Below, piece by piece: positions 53,670-64,000 of a stretch of 64,000 nucleotides of DNA (within the stretch, counting starts at the first letter, position 1; each line of letters begins with the position of its first letter). The stretch covers positions 2,345,564-2,409,563 of the forward strand of contig VYZI01000113.1 in NCBI GenBank assembly GCA_013397695.1. Reading direction: 5' to 3'. The notes below the pieces were generated by a model. That model was not told the DNA's origin and ran no database searches. It saw nothing but the letters and a program-made list of their open reading frames with translations. The position numbers were made by a program, and so were the translations under genes. The DNA comes from Centropus unirufus (taxonomy: Eukaryota; Chordata; Aves; Cuculiformes; Centropidae).

Positions 53670-56622
53670 CTAAGAACAAAACAGGACAAGAACATGTGGA
53701 GAAACCAGTCTGTGGTGACCAAGACAAGAAGTAATTGCTAAAGTTACTGCTCACATTCTATATCGCAGTATTAAGAGAAGATCTGTCTTAATATATTTAA
53801 ATTCCATTGCCCTTAGATTTGAAGCCTGATCCTGTAATATTATTCAGGCATGACTCCTGCTGAAAATTGGGACAGATTTCAAAAGCATTTCAAAGACAAA
53901 GTTTGCCCAAGTAAAACCAAAAGGATTAAGATCCTGCTGGGCAGCATATCCTTTTTTACAATCCACTACCAAAAACTACTGCTGATTTAGCACAAAACTT
54001 CCCTTAATACCTGTGGGAACTCTACACAGAATGGCACTATCCAGCCTGTTATTGGCATACTAATCTTCCAGTCTTTCCTTAATGGAAAATGCTTCCTTTA
54101 AATATTTGCTAAATTCTTGTAGATTTATGCCCCTCCTTGATACCAGAGAACTAATTACCGAGGTCTTCATTTAAGAAACTTTCTTTCAGGAAAGTTTGTG
54201 CCACAATGCAAGAAAAAGTACCGTGCTAAAAGAACTGGAGTAATAGCATTTATCTGTAGTAACTGTGTAACCAATTCATGCTGAAATTAACTCAAGAAAC
54301 AATTCAAACTCAGTGATACATAATATTTCCTTTCTGTGTAATATTTCAGAAAACACAGCTCCTTGGAGGCCACCAATCAGGGATTCATTTCTGACTGCAG
54401 TCATAGAGAAGAGCAAATCATTCCCCTGCTGATGTTAGTAAGAATTTCACCACTGGCACCAAAACCACATTTCTTTGCCTTCCCTACACAGGCTGAGCCA
54501 AATTTTATGCTCCCCTAAGACTTCAGTGTGTGCAGATGGACATACAGATGTTTTACAGTTAATTGCTGACTTGGGCTTCAGTCCTGTGTAAAAAGTTCAT
54601 GTCCCATGCAGACTGCACAGATCATGGGTGTCATGCCAAGTGAACATCACACACCTGGGGACAGCTGGCTTGATCTGAGAAAACACATATTGCCAGTTAG
54701 CAGTGGGTTCACTGAGAAAGAACTGTTTGCCACTGGGGGAAAAGTCAAACCCAAGTTACAAACCCTGCTTACTCATTCAAACATTATCGAAGGTAAGCAA
54801 GAGTAGAGAAGAAATGTCACTTTCTTGCCATCAGGTGTTACACCTAGTTAATCCACCTTAAATTCAGATCTGTCTGTAGAGACAGTCAATGCCTTTGGTT
54901 TAGTGTGGCATTTTTAAATTTTATTTTATTTTAGTCATACCCACTTCATAGTAGGTTTTTATCCCTACCACTGTTCCCATGGACAATCTATCAGTGAAAT
55001 CCTTAGGTGTGATTTCCTATCTGAGAAAGCAGGGCTCTCTACCAGCAGGTGACTGAGCCCTTTGTGCTTCCATCCCACATAGTATCCCAAAGAATTTCTC
55101 AGTGCAAGCTTATTTTTGCAAAAGCAACAGACTGACCGTCTGAACTGAAGCATATTTTTCCCCCAACTACATTGGTGAGAATTATGCTACATTGTTTACT
55201 CTACATTTACTCTACAATTAATAGCGTAAGCCTGAGATGTGAAACACTGCAAGATACTCAGCTGAGATGTGCCAGCTGTTCACACAAGCTAACCCTGCAG
55301 ATTTCAGTCATATTATCGGTGATCAGCTACTAGTCCAAGCACGGTTGGCAGGCAGGGATTCCTTATCCATACACTTTTCATCCACCAGACTGAAAATGTA
55401 AGAGATTCACCACAATTTGAACAGCCAAGGCTACGCAGAAGTTTAGAGCTCTGCTGAGCTTTTCCCTTCAATCCATGCACCTACACCCAAGAATTATGCT
55501 TTTGAATATTATATGAGCAGATATTTGATGAGGCCCCAGGGCTGTCAGGTGTTCCAAAATCTCATATTTTTTTCAGTGCAAAATAAGAGCATGTACTATT
55601 TACACACTGTAGTAGAAAGGTAAGAGGTAAGGCAAATTTCAGCTTTTTCTCTTCTTTGCCGTAAAACCAAACAGGAGGATATAGCACAGCCAAAGAACGT
55701 AGCAACACTTTCATCCCAAAAACATTTTCACCTGTTTCTCTACTCCCTGGTTGTCTATTGATTCCTACTTCCAATCCCTATTTTTTAAGCAAAGCCTTCT
55801 TTTGTTCTGCCACTTTTATTGTTACTGCCCTGTCTGGGCTGATGAAAGGCATTTCGGTCCTGTCGATAAGACAAAGCTGAGAGAGGGAGGAGGGATGCCG
55901 AGAACTCCAAGCAGAGATGAGCTGGCACGTCTAAATTAGTCTAAACTAAAACTGGGCAAGATTGAAATGCTGACGGGACAGTGAAGCGAGCGAAGGATTC
56001 AGAGTACGGAGAGGGGGAACTGAGATGGCATTTGATACCTCAACTAGTGTTTTGCTTTCTGCTCTTTTTTTTTGGTACGAACTCTCCAGCTGACAGCATT
56101 GCTTTGCACACCTCGCACACTGCACGGCATTAGGGGTGCGGTGATCCAGTTTCCCCCGCTCCGGCAGCCTGATCCCCAGGTGTGGGCACCGAATCGCCTC
56201 TAACTTGCGGCAGAGGAAGGGTCGTAATGGTTTTACATCGGTCTGAGGGCAAATAAGCACGAAGGGCGAAATCCGTGCCTGGCCACCAGGACCGCAGTGC
56301 CAGCGCCGGGGAAGGGTTCGGGGCTGCTCCAGGCACGCGCGCCTCCCGGGTGCCGCCGCCGCTCCTCTGGAGCCTGGGAAGGGACCCGTCCCTGGGCGCT
56401 GCGGGGAACCCGCCGGGGCTCCCTCTGCCCGTTTTCACCTCCCTCCCGCCCCGAGCGCGGCCACCGCCGGCTTTTGCCACGGGAGCCGGGCTGGCGGGGC
56501 AGGGCAGGGCGGGGATGGAGCCACCCTCGCCCTGCGGAGGAGCGGCTGCTCCGGGCTCCCGCATCCTTCGGCACGGCACGGCTCGGCGGATCCCGCCTCC
56601 CGCCCGCCCCTCGCGCACTCAC
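53670..56622 (-). other. NPY2R: Predicted NPY2R intron 1 (within the 5' UTR), about 2.95 kb
   Basis: It is bounded by a GTGAGT donor at 56622-56617 and the AG acceptor at 53671-53670, both read on the minus strand. The body is ordinary non-coding DNA with no recognisable repeat. The donor-proximal 500 bases are part of the CpG island and carry a G-quadruplex motif. Small open frames inside (for example 54606-54806 and 54965-55153) look like chance. Confidence 0.65.
56481..56514 (+). promoter_or_regulatory. G-quadruplex motif in NPY2R intron 1, near the donor
   Basis: Six runs of at least three G (56481, 56488, 56496, 56502, 56507, 56511) have loops of 4, 5, 2, 2 and 1 bases. This is a canonical motif on the plus strand, template for NPY2R, about 110-140 bases downstream of the predicted splice donor. 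Confidence 0.5.
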
Positions 56623-56720
56623 CGGGACAGCGCTCTCCTCCCCGGCGATGGGGCAGCGGCACCGCACGGCGCGCCCCGTCCAAAGTTTGGAGGCGCCGGT
56701 CCTGGCGCCCGCCGTAAGCC
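56623..56720 (-). other. NPY2R: Predicted non-coding exon 1 of NPY2R (5' end uncertain)
   Basis: On the minus strand the sequence CCCG|GTGAGTGCG gives a near-perfect donor, with the last exon base at 56623. The preceding bases are GC-rich and contain no ATG between about 56700 and 56623, as suits a 5' UTR leader. The upper edge is a guess: transcription should start below the GC boxes at 56738-56763. Only transcript data can fix the start. Confidence 0.5.
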
Positions 56721-56747
56721 GGGAACGGGAGGGAGGAGGGCGGTGGG
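56721..56747 (+). promoter_or_regulatory. G-quadruplex motif at the NPY2R promoter
   Basis: Five runs of GGG (56721, 56727, 56731, 56738, 56745) are separated by loops of 3, 1, 4 and 4 bases, satisfying the canonical quadruplex pattern. The G-rich strand is plus, which is the template strand for NPY2R. The first three gaps give a compact four-run core. Confidence 0.5.
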
Positions 56748-56763
56748 CGTGACGAGGCGGGGC
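56738..56763. promoter_or_regulatory. GC boxes and CRE half-site upstream of NPY2R exon 1
   Basis: GGGCGG at 56738-56743 and GGCGGGGC at 56756-56763 match Sp1/KLF GC boxes. TGACG at 56750-56754 is a half CRE site between them. They lie just upstream of predicted exon 1 in the minus-strand direction, as expected for a TATA-less CpG-island promoter. GC boxes also occur by chance in such GC-rich sequence. Confidence 0.4.
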
Positions 56764-56950
56764 TGGGAGACCCGGCCCGGCTCCGCCGCCCCGGGAAAGG
56801 CTCGGGAGGGGCCGGGGGTCGGCGCCGCAGCCGCAGCTCCGGGAGGGCTCCGCCCGCCGGATTCCGGGCTCGGGGAAGGGGGCGCTCCGGGGAGAGGTTG
56901 CGGGTTGCGGAGGCTGCGGATCGCTTAGGAGGCAACAGCTGTAGCGGTGT

Positions 56951-58758
56951 CGGCGTGAAAAAAACCGGGATTTGGAGGAAGGGGATCTGAGGCAGGTCCG
57001 AGCTGATGTACGCGTCTCACGGCTGAGCCTGCTCCCTAGTTTTCCCAGTCCCCAAACTGCCGTCTGGAGAAGAGTGATGTTCTTGCTTCAAACAGCTACT
57101 GAAATCCATGTTACAAGCACCCCAGCTTGTTCAGATTTGCTGTTCCTCATAAGAAATGTGGATATTGCTAGGACAGGCGTAAGGATGAGTTTTTTACATA
57201 TTCTATCAAGACGGTGTCACATTTACATATTCTGTCAAGACCAAAATAAAAAGGTGCACATATATTTACAAAGCTGAAACGGCAGAGACAACAGCTCCTG
57301 TATTTATTTATTTAATTCTATACTCAGTAAGTAACCTTTCAAAACCGGCTTTCTTGCCAGGCAGTTTAACTGAGTACAAGCTCCAGCCAGCATTGCTGCC
57401 CTTGCGGTAGAGTCCAGCTTCATTGAAACCAGCAATAAGTTCTGATGCCTCTGCCTTAGGTATAACTCCTGGGGTTCAAGGGAGGGTCTTCTCAATGCAT
57501 AGTTGATTCACCCAAAAGTGCGCCAGCCCTAGTTGTTGCTCCCAAGAAGAGGAACAAGGAGACTTTGTGTACTCTGTGGCTACAGCAGGTGTTTGGACAA
57601 TTCTCTTGATTCTCTACTCAGAAGAGGAATGCTCCTTTGCTTTCTGTTACTTAGGTATATTTGTAATAACATGTTGGGTGGTTTTGAGGATTAGCATCAT
57701 TATCTTCCTTCTTCCGTCCTTTTCTTCCAAAGGAGACTGAACAAGAGCTCTTCGGTTGTCAAAGGTAATGTTCCTTGCTCTGGGTATAGCTCAATATCAT
57801 GCTCTTATCAGAGAACAGAATGTAAATGGAGTATAGAGGAGTAACTTCAGTGATTTACAGTTGTTATTGAAATTCAAAACATGTCTTGAGAACCCCTTAG
57901 ATCTTTACTAATTCAGGTTATCTCTCACGAAGGGCTCTTGCTTTTAGTCCTTCAGCGCTTCTGAGACTGTTAATGGAATACTCCTAGCTTCTTGCAAAAT
58001 AGATTTCTTTGATGACTGAATAAAAAGCCAAGAGTTTCAATTCTCTTCCCCCTGTTTATTTCATTTCCCAAGTCAATTTAATTGCAGGATTTTTTTTTTC
58101 TATTAGCAGACATAAATGTATGCCATGAGTTTTAGTAGAGTGCTTGCATGATATATGGCTGTAACAGCCAAATACTTCCCTTTCCTTCTCTTACAAATAG
58201 TCAACATTGGCATTTTAGTCATCTCAGGGCTATTGCTGCTGTTCTACTCCACACACTCTTTCTAGCTTAACATATATTTTTGCTGCTCCTACTGTATTGG
58301 AGAGTGTAGTGAAATATTATTATACAAATCTTTTCAATCTGTTCAGCTGAGGATTCCTTAGCTAAGGAAAGGCTATGATTCACTTTGACTTCCAAACTTG
58401 AGAATGTCAAGATACCCGAGTTCCTAGAACTGTTAAGCCAGTGAGGGTTGGCTTTGCATGAAAGAAAGAAAAGGTGTTATTTCCCGTTATAAGGTGATTG
58501 TGTGTTCAGGTGCAATTTAAATGCTTAATAGAAATACATTTCAAATAAACAACAGCAGTTTTTATTGCTCATAAAGGAGTGGTAGTGAAGGGCCTCATAA
58601 ACAGCACCTTGAACAAAAAGCCCATTAAGTGTAGAAAGAGTCAATAGCAAATAGCTTGTAAGTATGAAATACACTGCTCGGTGACCACCTCCAAAGCAAC
58701 TGTGGATACTTTTCTTTCTGTGCATTTTAATTCCCATCCCATAATCTGTGACAAGCCA
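56951..58758. other. Intergenic, upstream flank of NPY2R
   Basis: AT-rich non-coding DNA right after the CpG island. The open frame at 56972-57277 (101 codons, plus) has no recognised domain. No repeats are recognised. Confidence 0.55.
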
Positions 58759-59320
58759 TGAATCATTGAATCACAAAACCATGTAGGTGGGATGGCACTT
58801 CCAGTGGTCTTCTCATCCAGCCTCATGATCGAAGCAGGTTTAGATGTGGCAGGTTGCCCCAGTCTATGTCTCCAGGAGAGTTTTGAATATTTCCAAAGCA
58901 AGAGATTCTGCCCTCACTGGGCAGGCCATCCTAGGGTTTGACAACCCTCGCAGTAAGGCAGAATTTCCCTGTACAAAGTCAGAATTTCCTATATTCCAGC
59001 TTGTAACAAATGCCTCTTGATCTAGCTCTGTGCTCCTCCCAGTAGTTGTGAAAATGAGTTAGATTTCCCTTTAGCCTGGGCTTCTTTAAGGCTGAACAAA
59101 CTGATTTCCCTCAGCCTTGCTTTGAACGTTGTCTGATCCAGCCCTGATCATTTTGGTGATCCTTTGTCAAATTCATTCTAGTCTGTGAATCTCTTTCTAG
59201 CATTGGAAGTCCCCAAATGGACCCAATACTCCAGATGTGATATCACAACTGGTGAATAGATCAGAGTAGTCATTTCTCAGCCTATTGGCTATGCTCTTCT
59301 AAGTCTTAATATAGACTGTA
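58759..59320 (-). mobile_element. CR1 LINE, older 3' fragment (about 560 bp)
   Basis: The plus strand starts with a diverged AATCATTGAATCACA tail (the reverse of the CR1 3' end). It continues through the CR1 3' UTR and into the end of ORF2, with recognisable blocks such as GTTTTGAATATTTCCAAAG, CCCTCGCAGTAA, GGCTGAACAAACTGATTTCC and CCAATACTCCAGATGTGA. It is much more diverged than the copy at 60179, so it probably belongs to an older subfamily. The open frame at 58641-58901 is not a gene. Confidence 0.88.
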
Positions 59321-60178
59321 AATCAGGCTGTGTAAGTTGGCTTGCTCTAAATAAATGAGCTACATGAACTTTAAATCCAAGCTTCCTATTTGAGGCAAGC
59401 CTATAAATAAGCTTTTGCAGTGAATAAGTATTTGTACTAAGGTGAAATACAGATAGTCTACCTTAACAGCTTGAAAAAATTATCTATTGGGCAGAAATTG
59501 TGCTGGAAATCACACAGAGGTATGACGGGATGTAAAGGAATTTATATACATAGCTTACTTTCAACAGTACCTGTTTAACTATTTTTACAGTTAGAAAATA
59601 GCCTTGTCAAATTCTGTCCAACATGGGTTTTTTTCTGAAGGAACAATGAACATGTCTGCCAGCCACTCAGTAGTTTACCAGTTCTTGGGAGCAAAAGAAA
59701 TTTCTGCATGTGGTACTCAGACTTGAAGCAGTAATGACTTCTCTTTCAATCATAGAACAAGGAAAGAGTTGCCAGTCTGTCTATAAATTGTTCGACATCA
59801 GATTTGTCTGAGTGGCAAATAAGACTTGATGAATATCAGCAAGACAGAAGAGACAGCAGCTCTGCCATCCCCTGTCCCCAGATAATGTTCTCCTTATTTC
59901 ATTTACTCTAAGGAGCAAATTTAAAGTATATCACTGGCCCTTGAGCACTCACCTTTAAAAGTAGTGCTGTGCTACATTCGACTCACTTGAGCCAAACCCT
60001 GCCAGTCCTTAATCACACAGATTTTCTTGGAGTGAGTCGGGTTTTGGGGAATAGAGCATTCTTCGTAACACAGACAGTCCTTTAAAAATAAAAGGCAAAG
60101 AAAATAATAGCTGATGGCATAACCTTATGAGATAATATCTGTCTTGAATGTTTTATATGGTGCCAACACAGAGATCGT
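59321..60178. other. Intergenic spacer between two CR1 fragments
   Basis: Nothing recognised. There are no open frames of note. Confidence 0.55.
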
Positions 60179-60312
60179 GGAATCATAGAATGGTTTGGGT
60201 TGGAAAGGACCTTAAAGATCACCGAGTTCCAACTCTCCTGCCATGGACAGGGACCTCCCCACTAGGTCTGGCTGCTCAAGGCCCCATCCAACCTGGCCTT
60301 GAACACTTCCAT
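60179..60312 (-). mobile_element. CR1 LINE, well-preserved 3' tail (about 134 bp)
   Basis: The plus strand reads AATCATAGAATGGTTTGGGT and continues through AAGATCACCGAGTTCCAACT and CATCCAACCTGGCCTTGAAC. This is the reverse complement of the 3' end of a common avian CR1 subfamily with few differences. It is the least decayed repeat in the window and hence probably the youngest. It is 5'-truncated near 60312. Confidence 0.92.
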
Positions 60313-63300
60313 GGAGAGTTCAAGGGTTCATATAGATCCAGTTATACAGCACAAAGGATTGTCTTGCTTAGAAGGCCAGAACAAAAGTGTTTAAGTAGGT
60401 AAAGAATGAAGTTTCTACTCATGCAGACTGGTGAAAATTTTGGAATGCACTTAGGTTTGTCATTTGTTCTCATTCTTTTTTGGTTTAAATTCAGTCTCAG
60501 AGGCTCAATCGTACCGATTTCTCTTTTTCAAATTCAGTAATAAGAAATAGCTGTATGCATTAACAAGTGTAATCAGTCTGCCTGAGATGACTAAGGGGCT
60601 AAATATACACCAGAGGGTAACGTGAGATTACACATAAGTACCAACTTCTTGTTGCTAACAGCCGTACTTCACAGCCTGTGCTGGTTAAACAATCAGCTTG
60701 GTGCATCTAGTTGAAAAAGCAATACCACCAAAGGCTCAGTTCAATTGCCTGTTTGCTCAGAGGCTGTGACTGAGTCCAGCACCGCTTCCACATAAGACAA
60801 GGCTGCAGAGCTGAGGATGTTTTTTCAAACACCATTTCCTCAAAGCATCTAGTGCATTGCTGTACACTTGTGTCATTCAGAGGAAGATGAAACTGCGAAG
60901 TCAAGTAGCTCATCCAAGAAATTACAGGTTTAAAGTTGCACATTTAACACCAACACAGCTGGCAGTGTTTACATAACTATGATACAGTATTTAAGGATCT
61001 AGTTACATTATTTTCTTTTGAGGTCCATTGCTTCATTCAGTGTCCCAAATTGGCAATGCTTGTGCAACGAGTACACTCTTGGTACATATTTTGCCATCTC
61101 ATTTATTCTCTTTACCAATATGCTATCCTTTATCTACAGAGAATGTAGTAATTGTCATTTCTTCACACGGCTTTCTATGGCCTTTTCATTACTAGACCTC
61201 TACCAAAGCTACTCAACCTTTTAAATATATGCTTTCTGCCAACTGGAATTCAAAGAGGCTAACCAAACATGTAATTGGGTTTAAAAATACAAGGAATAAA
61301 CAATTTTTTTATTCTTTGTTGCTCACATTTTAGGCTATGTTTTGGTTTTTTTTAAAAAAAAGAAGTCATAAAGTCCTCATCTTTAACACAGAGATTTCTG
61401 TAAACTCCAAAGTGTAATGTGGAAGGTGATGCTTCATTAAGGCATTGGAAGTTTTATATATGACCAGTTATTGCCATTTCTAAAGAATATTTTCCTGAAG
61501 CAAGCATACTCTGTTCATTTTTTGAGCATTCATCGTAGAAAGTAACTTCTCACATGTAGCTTAGAGCTTGAATATTGTACAATCCTCAGTCCTCAGCTTC
61601 TGGTAGCTGTATATATACAAGCAATATATCTCTAAATGGTTCCGAAAGTGAGTCAACTACATCTGCTTGCTGCATGCTTGTACAATAATTATTTCTAATT
61701 CTGGAAATCCTTGGTTGTTACAAGCAGCAATGCCACTCACCCTTTGTTTACCTACAAATTATTCTTGTAACAGTTTTGACGTTATGTGTGTTCATAGAAC
61801 TTAATCGAGTTATTCAAACTCAGTTTTTGACTTGGTGATGAAATCTGTGAAAGTCTTAAATGAATTGTCTTTGAAACAAATAGAACTAAGCTAGAAAGAG
61901 GAAAAACTTTGTCTTATATGTTTTTCCCTCTCTGGGTTACATATCTTAGCATATGGAAAACTGATCATAAAGTTTACATACATTCTCTTCTCCTTGTAGA
62001 GAGTGAAGACCATACATCTGCCTATGCATTACTCAGGAACATATTTCACTAATCTTATTTTTCTAAAATATCCATATGTGTTTGGGGGTTTTTTGTTACA
62101 ATTTTGTACTCTTTTAATGAGAAAGGAACTTACTTAGCTTGCTCTTAAGCTTGAGAAAATGTGTCATCTTTTGATCCTTGCTCAGCCAGCCTACATTAAG
62201 ATGTGAATGATTGTTGATATAGTTAACATTTAGGTCTTGAAGAGATGTTTGGAAGAATCAATAGGGATAGAGTAACCTGTCACAATTTAAATTATTTTGG
62301 TTAATAATGACATCCATGAATGAAAACAGCCCTTATGGTAATGCTATCTGATATGTAATGCCATGTAAAACACACCATATTCATTGTGAGCAGAAATTAG
62401 AAGACACAATTAAAATTGTTTTCAGGAATCTGTGAAACTTATCTGACATAAAGAAATGTGTTTTTTCAATTGCGGTTAATAGGAAAGTTACAAAATGACT
62501 AAAAGCCAAGTGAGTATCTTTCCCACGTATTGTTGAAAGTTAATTAATCCCCCCTAAGTTTTCAGTACATTATTTCAGTTCATTTTTTTCACATTTACAC
62601 AGAATATGCAAGCTGCGCTAAACTGGCTTCATCCAGAGTCATTCTGTTACTCTGTCTGACATTTTATGCAATAATGCAATTTCATAATAATACATGATAT
62701 TAAATTAATGGATTTGACTTATAAACATTTTTTGTCCTTGGGAAATTACTTTGATTGCTGAAGAAGTGAAACAGGAACACTTTCCATACCCATTATCACA
62801 TCAAGTAATTTAAAAAATGAAATACTTACTGTTTCTTTTGTGCACTCTGCCACAGTTTTGGAACTTCTGAAGGACATCTGTTCTAGGCTAAATGCAGCAA
62901 ACCTGTACAGTCCTCTTCTCAAACTGTAATCATATGACTCATATGCTAACATCCAGAAAGGCTGAAAAGTTTCAACTGCTCTTTCTTCTTGCTGATACAC
63001 TGACAGGATATTTTCCATTACAGGTGCCACATCTACTAGTACAGTGAGACCTTATTGTCCCAGTTTTTGACTGATGGCACGGTTTGTGAACAAGTTAAGC
63101 TTGTCAGCTAGCTTCACAAGATTGAAAAAGTGCTCGGATACTTTTATAGAGTCTGCCTCCCACTCAGAATTGAACTGGCAGTTTTCTAAATGAACTTTTT
63201 GCTTTCCTTTGTTAATTGCCCATTATTTGCACCCGCATTTTGCAGAGATTGATGGCATTTTAATTGCTAGGGGTATTTTAGGGTGGAGGAGAGGGGATGG

Positions 63301-64000
63301 GAAGTGGCTTGGGGGAAAAGTGGGTAGGGGTTTGGCATGTTTGGAACACTAACTCTTTTGTGATTGCGCACAGCTACAAGATCAGCAGCCAGAGCACCAT
63401 CTGTGCACACAGCTCATCCATACCGCCCAGCTTTGGCACAAAGGAATATGTCAGCTCCTGCTATTCCAGATCAGCCGCAAGCTTCCTTCATCTTCCAATG
63501 AAATTCTGCAGTCATTCCCTGAAGGTCTAATCCCTCTATCCAGCATGTCCAACTGCCACAGCCTTCTTTCGGCAAGAAGCTCTTCCTGCGGTGGTGCTTT
63601 CAGTTGGAGCTAGGAATGTTTAACTGCTCTTCAGTGTCACCTTCCTGCCCTATAAGTTGCAGAATGGTCATCTTGGTGTCCTGGTAAGAGAAATATGACC
63701 CCTCATAGAAATGTAAAAGTATCTCAAGAGGCTGAGTGTGGCTATCTGTGGTGGAGGTGTTTGCATCTGAGCTGCTTGTCCTAGATACATTTTTGTAGTC
63801 AGGAGAGAGTTACTTACTCTATTCTGGTGGAGTTTAAAACTTGATTCATTCCCTCCTAAAAGAGTTACTTATATCTGGTCAGATAAATTGCACCCTAAAT
63901 ACCATTAACTGTTCACAAAACCTCCTGACTACAGTGGGTACCTCAGCAGCTAGTTCTGTGGGTACCTAAACTTCAGTGAAAGGAATTCCATCTGTCACTC
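60313..64000. other. Intergenic, right end of window
   Basis: No gene recognised. A 94-codon minus-strand frame (63030-62746) runs into a consensus splice donor at 62829 and is discussed as a weak exon candidate. A G-rich stretch at 63270-63330 is listed separately. In mammals the next gene upstream of NPY2R is RBM46. Nothing resembling its RNA-recognition motifs is present here. Confidence 0.5.
63270..63330 (+). other. G-rich stretch with quadruplex potential
   Basis: Seven runs of three to five G in 61 bases (63270, 63281, 63293, 63299, 63311, 63322, 63327). Loops are 7, 9, 2, 9, 6 and 2 bases. It fits only a relaxed quadruplex pattern, because two loops are 9 bases. No gene is visible next to it. 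Confidence 0.35.

Larger units (their letters stand above)
56130..56935. promoter_or_regulatory. CpG island, NPY2R promoter region
   Basis: About 800 bases are strikingly GC-rich and full of CpG, unlike the AT-rich DNA on both sides. The island sits about 2.5-3.3 kb upstream of the NPY2R coding exon and contains the predicted exon 1 and donor. Long open frames run through it on both strands (up to 217 codons) because GC-rich DNA has few stop codons. They show no recognisable domain, and their Gly/Ala/Pro/Arg-rich make-up is what translated CpG islands usually give. The island could also start an antisense RNA, but I see no specific evidence of one. Confidence 0.85.

Noticed and set aside
56275..56928. 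217-codon plus-strand open frame, and long minus-strand frames, in the CpG island
   Set aside because: Gly/Ala/Pro/Arg-rich translation with no domain, explained by the lack of stop codons in GC-rich DNA. Several frames are open at once, which points to composition and not coding.

Overview
This window is vertebrate nuclear DNA and almost certainly from a bird. It is AT-rich, mostly non-coding, and poor in repeats. The only interspersed repeats I recognise with confidence are CR1-type LINE fragments, with their 3' tails of short ATTCTATG-like repeats. I see no bacterial operons, phage, CRISPR, rRNA or canonical tRNA. I cannot name the species.

The one clear protein-coding gene is NPY2R, the neuropeptide Y receptor type 2, on the minus strand. 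Its whole coding sequence (385 codons) lies in one uninterrupted exon at 52476-53633. A good splice acceptor sits 36 bases upstream of the ATG. About 3 kb further upstream a dense CpG island (about 56130-56935) holds a consensus splice donor at 56622-56617. The inferred structure is a non-coding first exon in the CpG island, a 2.95 kb intron in the 5' UTR, and a second exon with all of the coding sequence. This matches the known mammalian layout. GC boxes, a CRE half-site and two G-quadruplex motifs lie around the predicted first exon.

Layout. 1-6027: non-coding, nothing recognised beyond one short palindrome. 6028-8350: three CR1 fragments on the plus strand, one of them old and keeping a relic of the reverse-transcriptase Asp-Asp motif. 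8351-43719: a 35 kb gene-free stretch with only low-complexity tracts, small hairpins, one G-quadruplex motif and AT-rich blocks that may be regulatory. 43720-44807: the longest CR1 copy (about 1.1 kb, minus strand, frameshifted), ending at a 20-bp tandem duplication. 44808-52475: non-coding, with a possible ancient tRNA-derived SINE near 49.65 kb and the NPY2R 3' flank. 52476-56950: NPY2R and its promoter. 56951-64000: upstream flank with two more CR1 fragments and a G-rich stretch near the right edge.

I found no convincing undescribed system. The best items for follow-up are the NPY2R first exon and its quadruplex-rich promoter, the duplication at the CR1 junction, the MIR-like SINE, and a weak exon-like open frame upstream of NPY2R.
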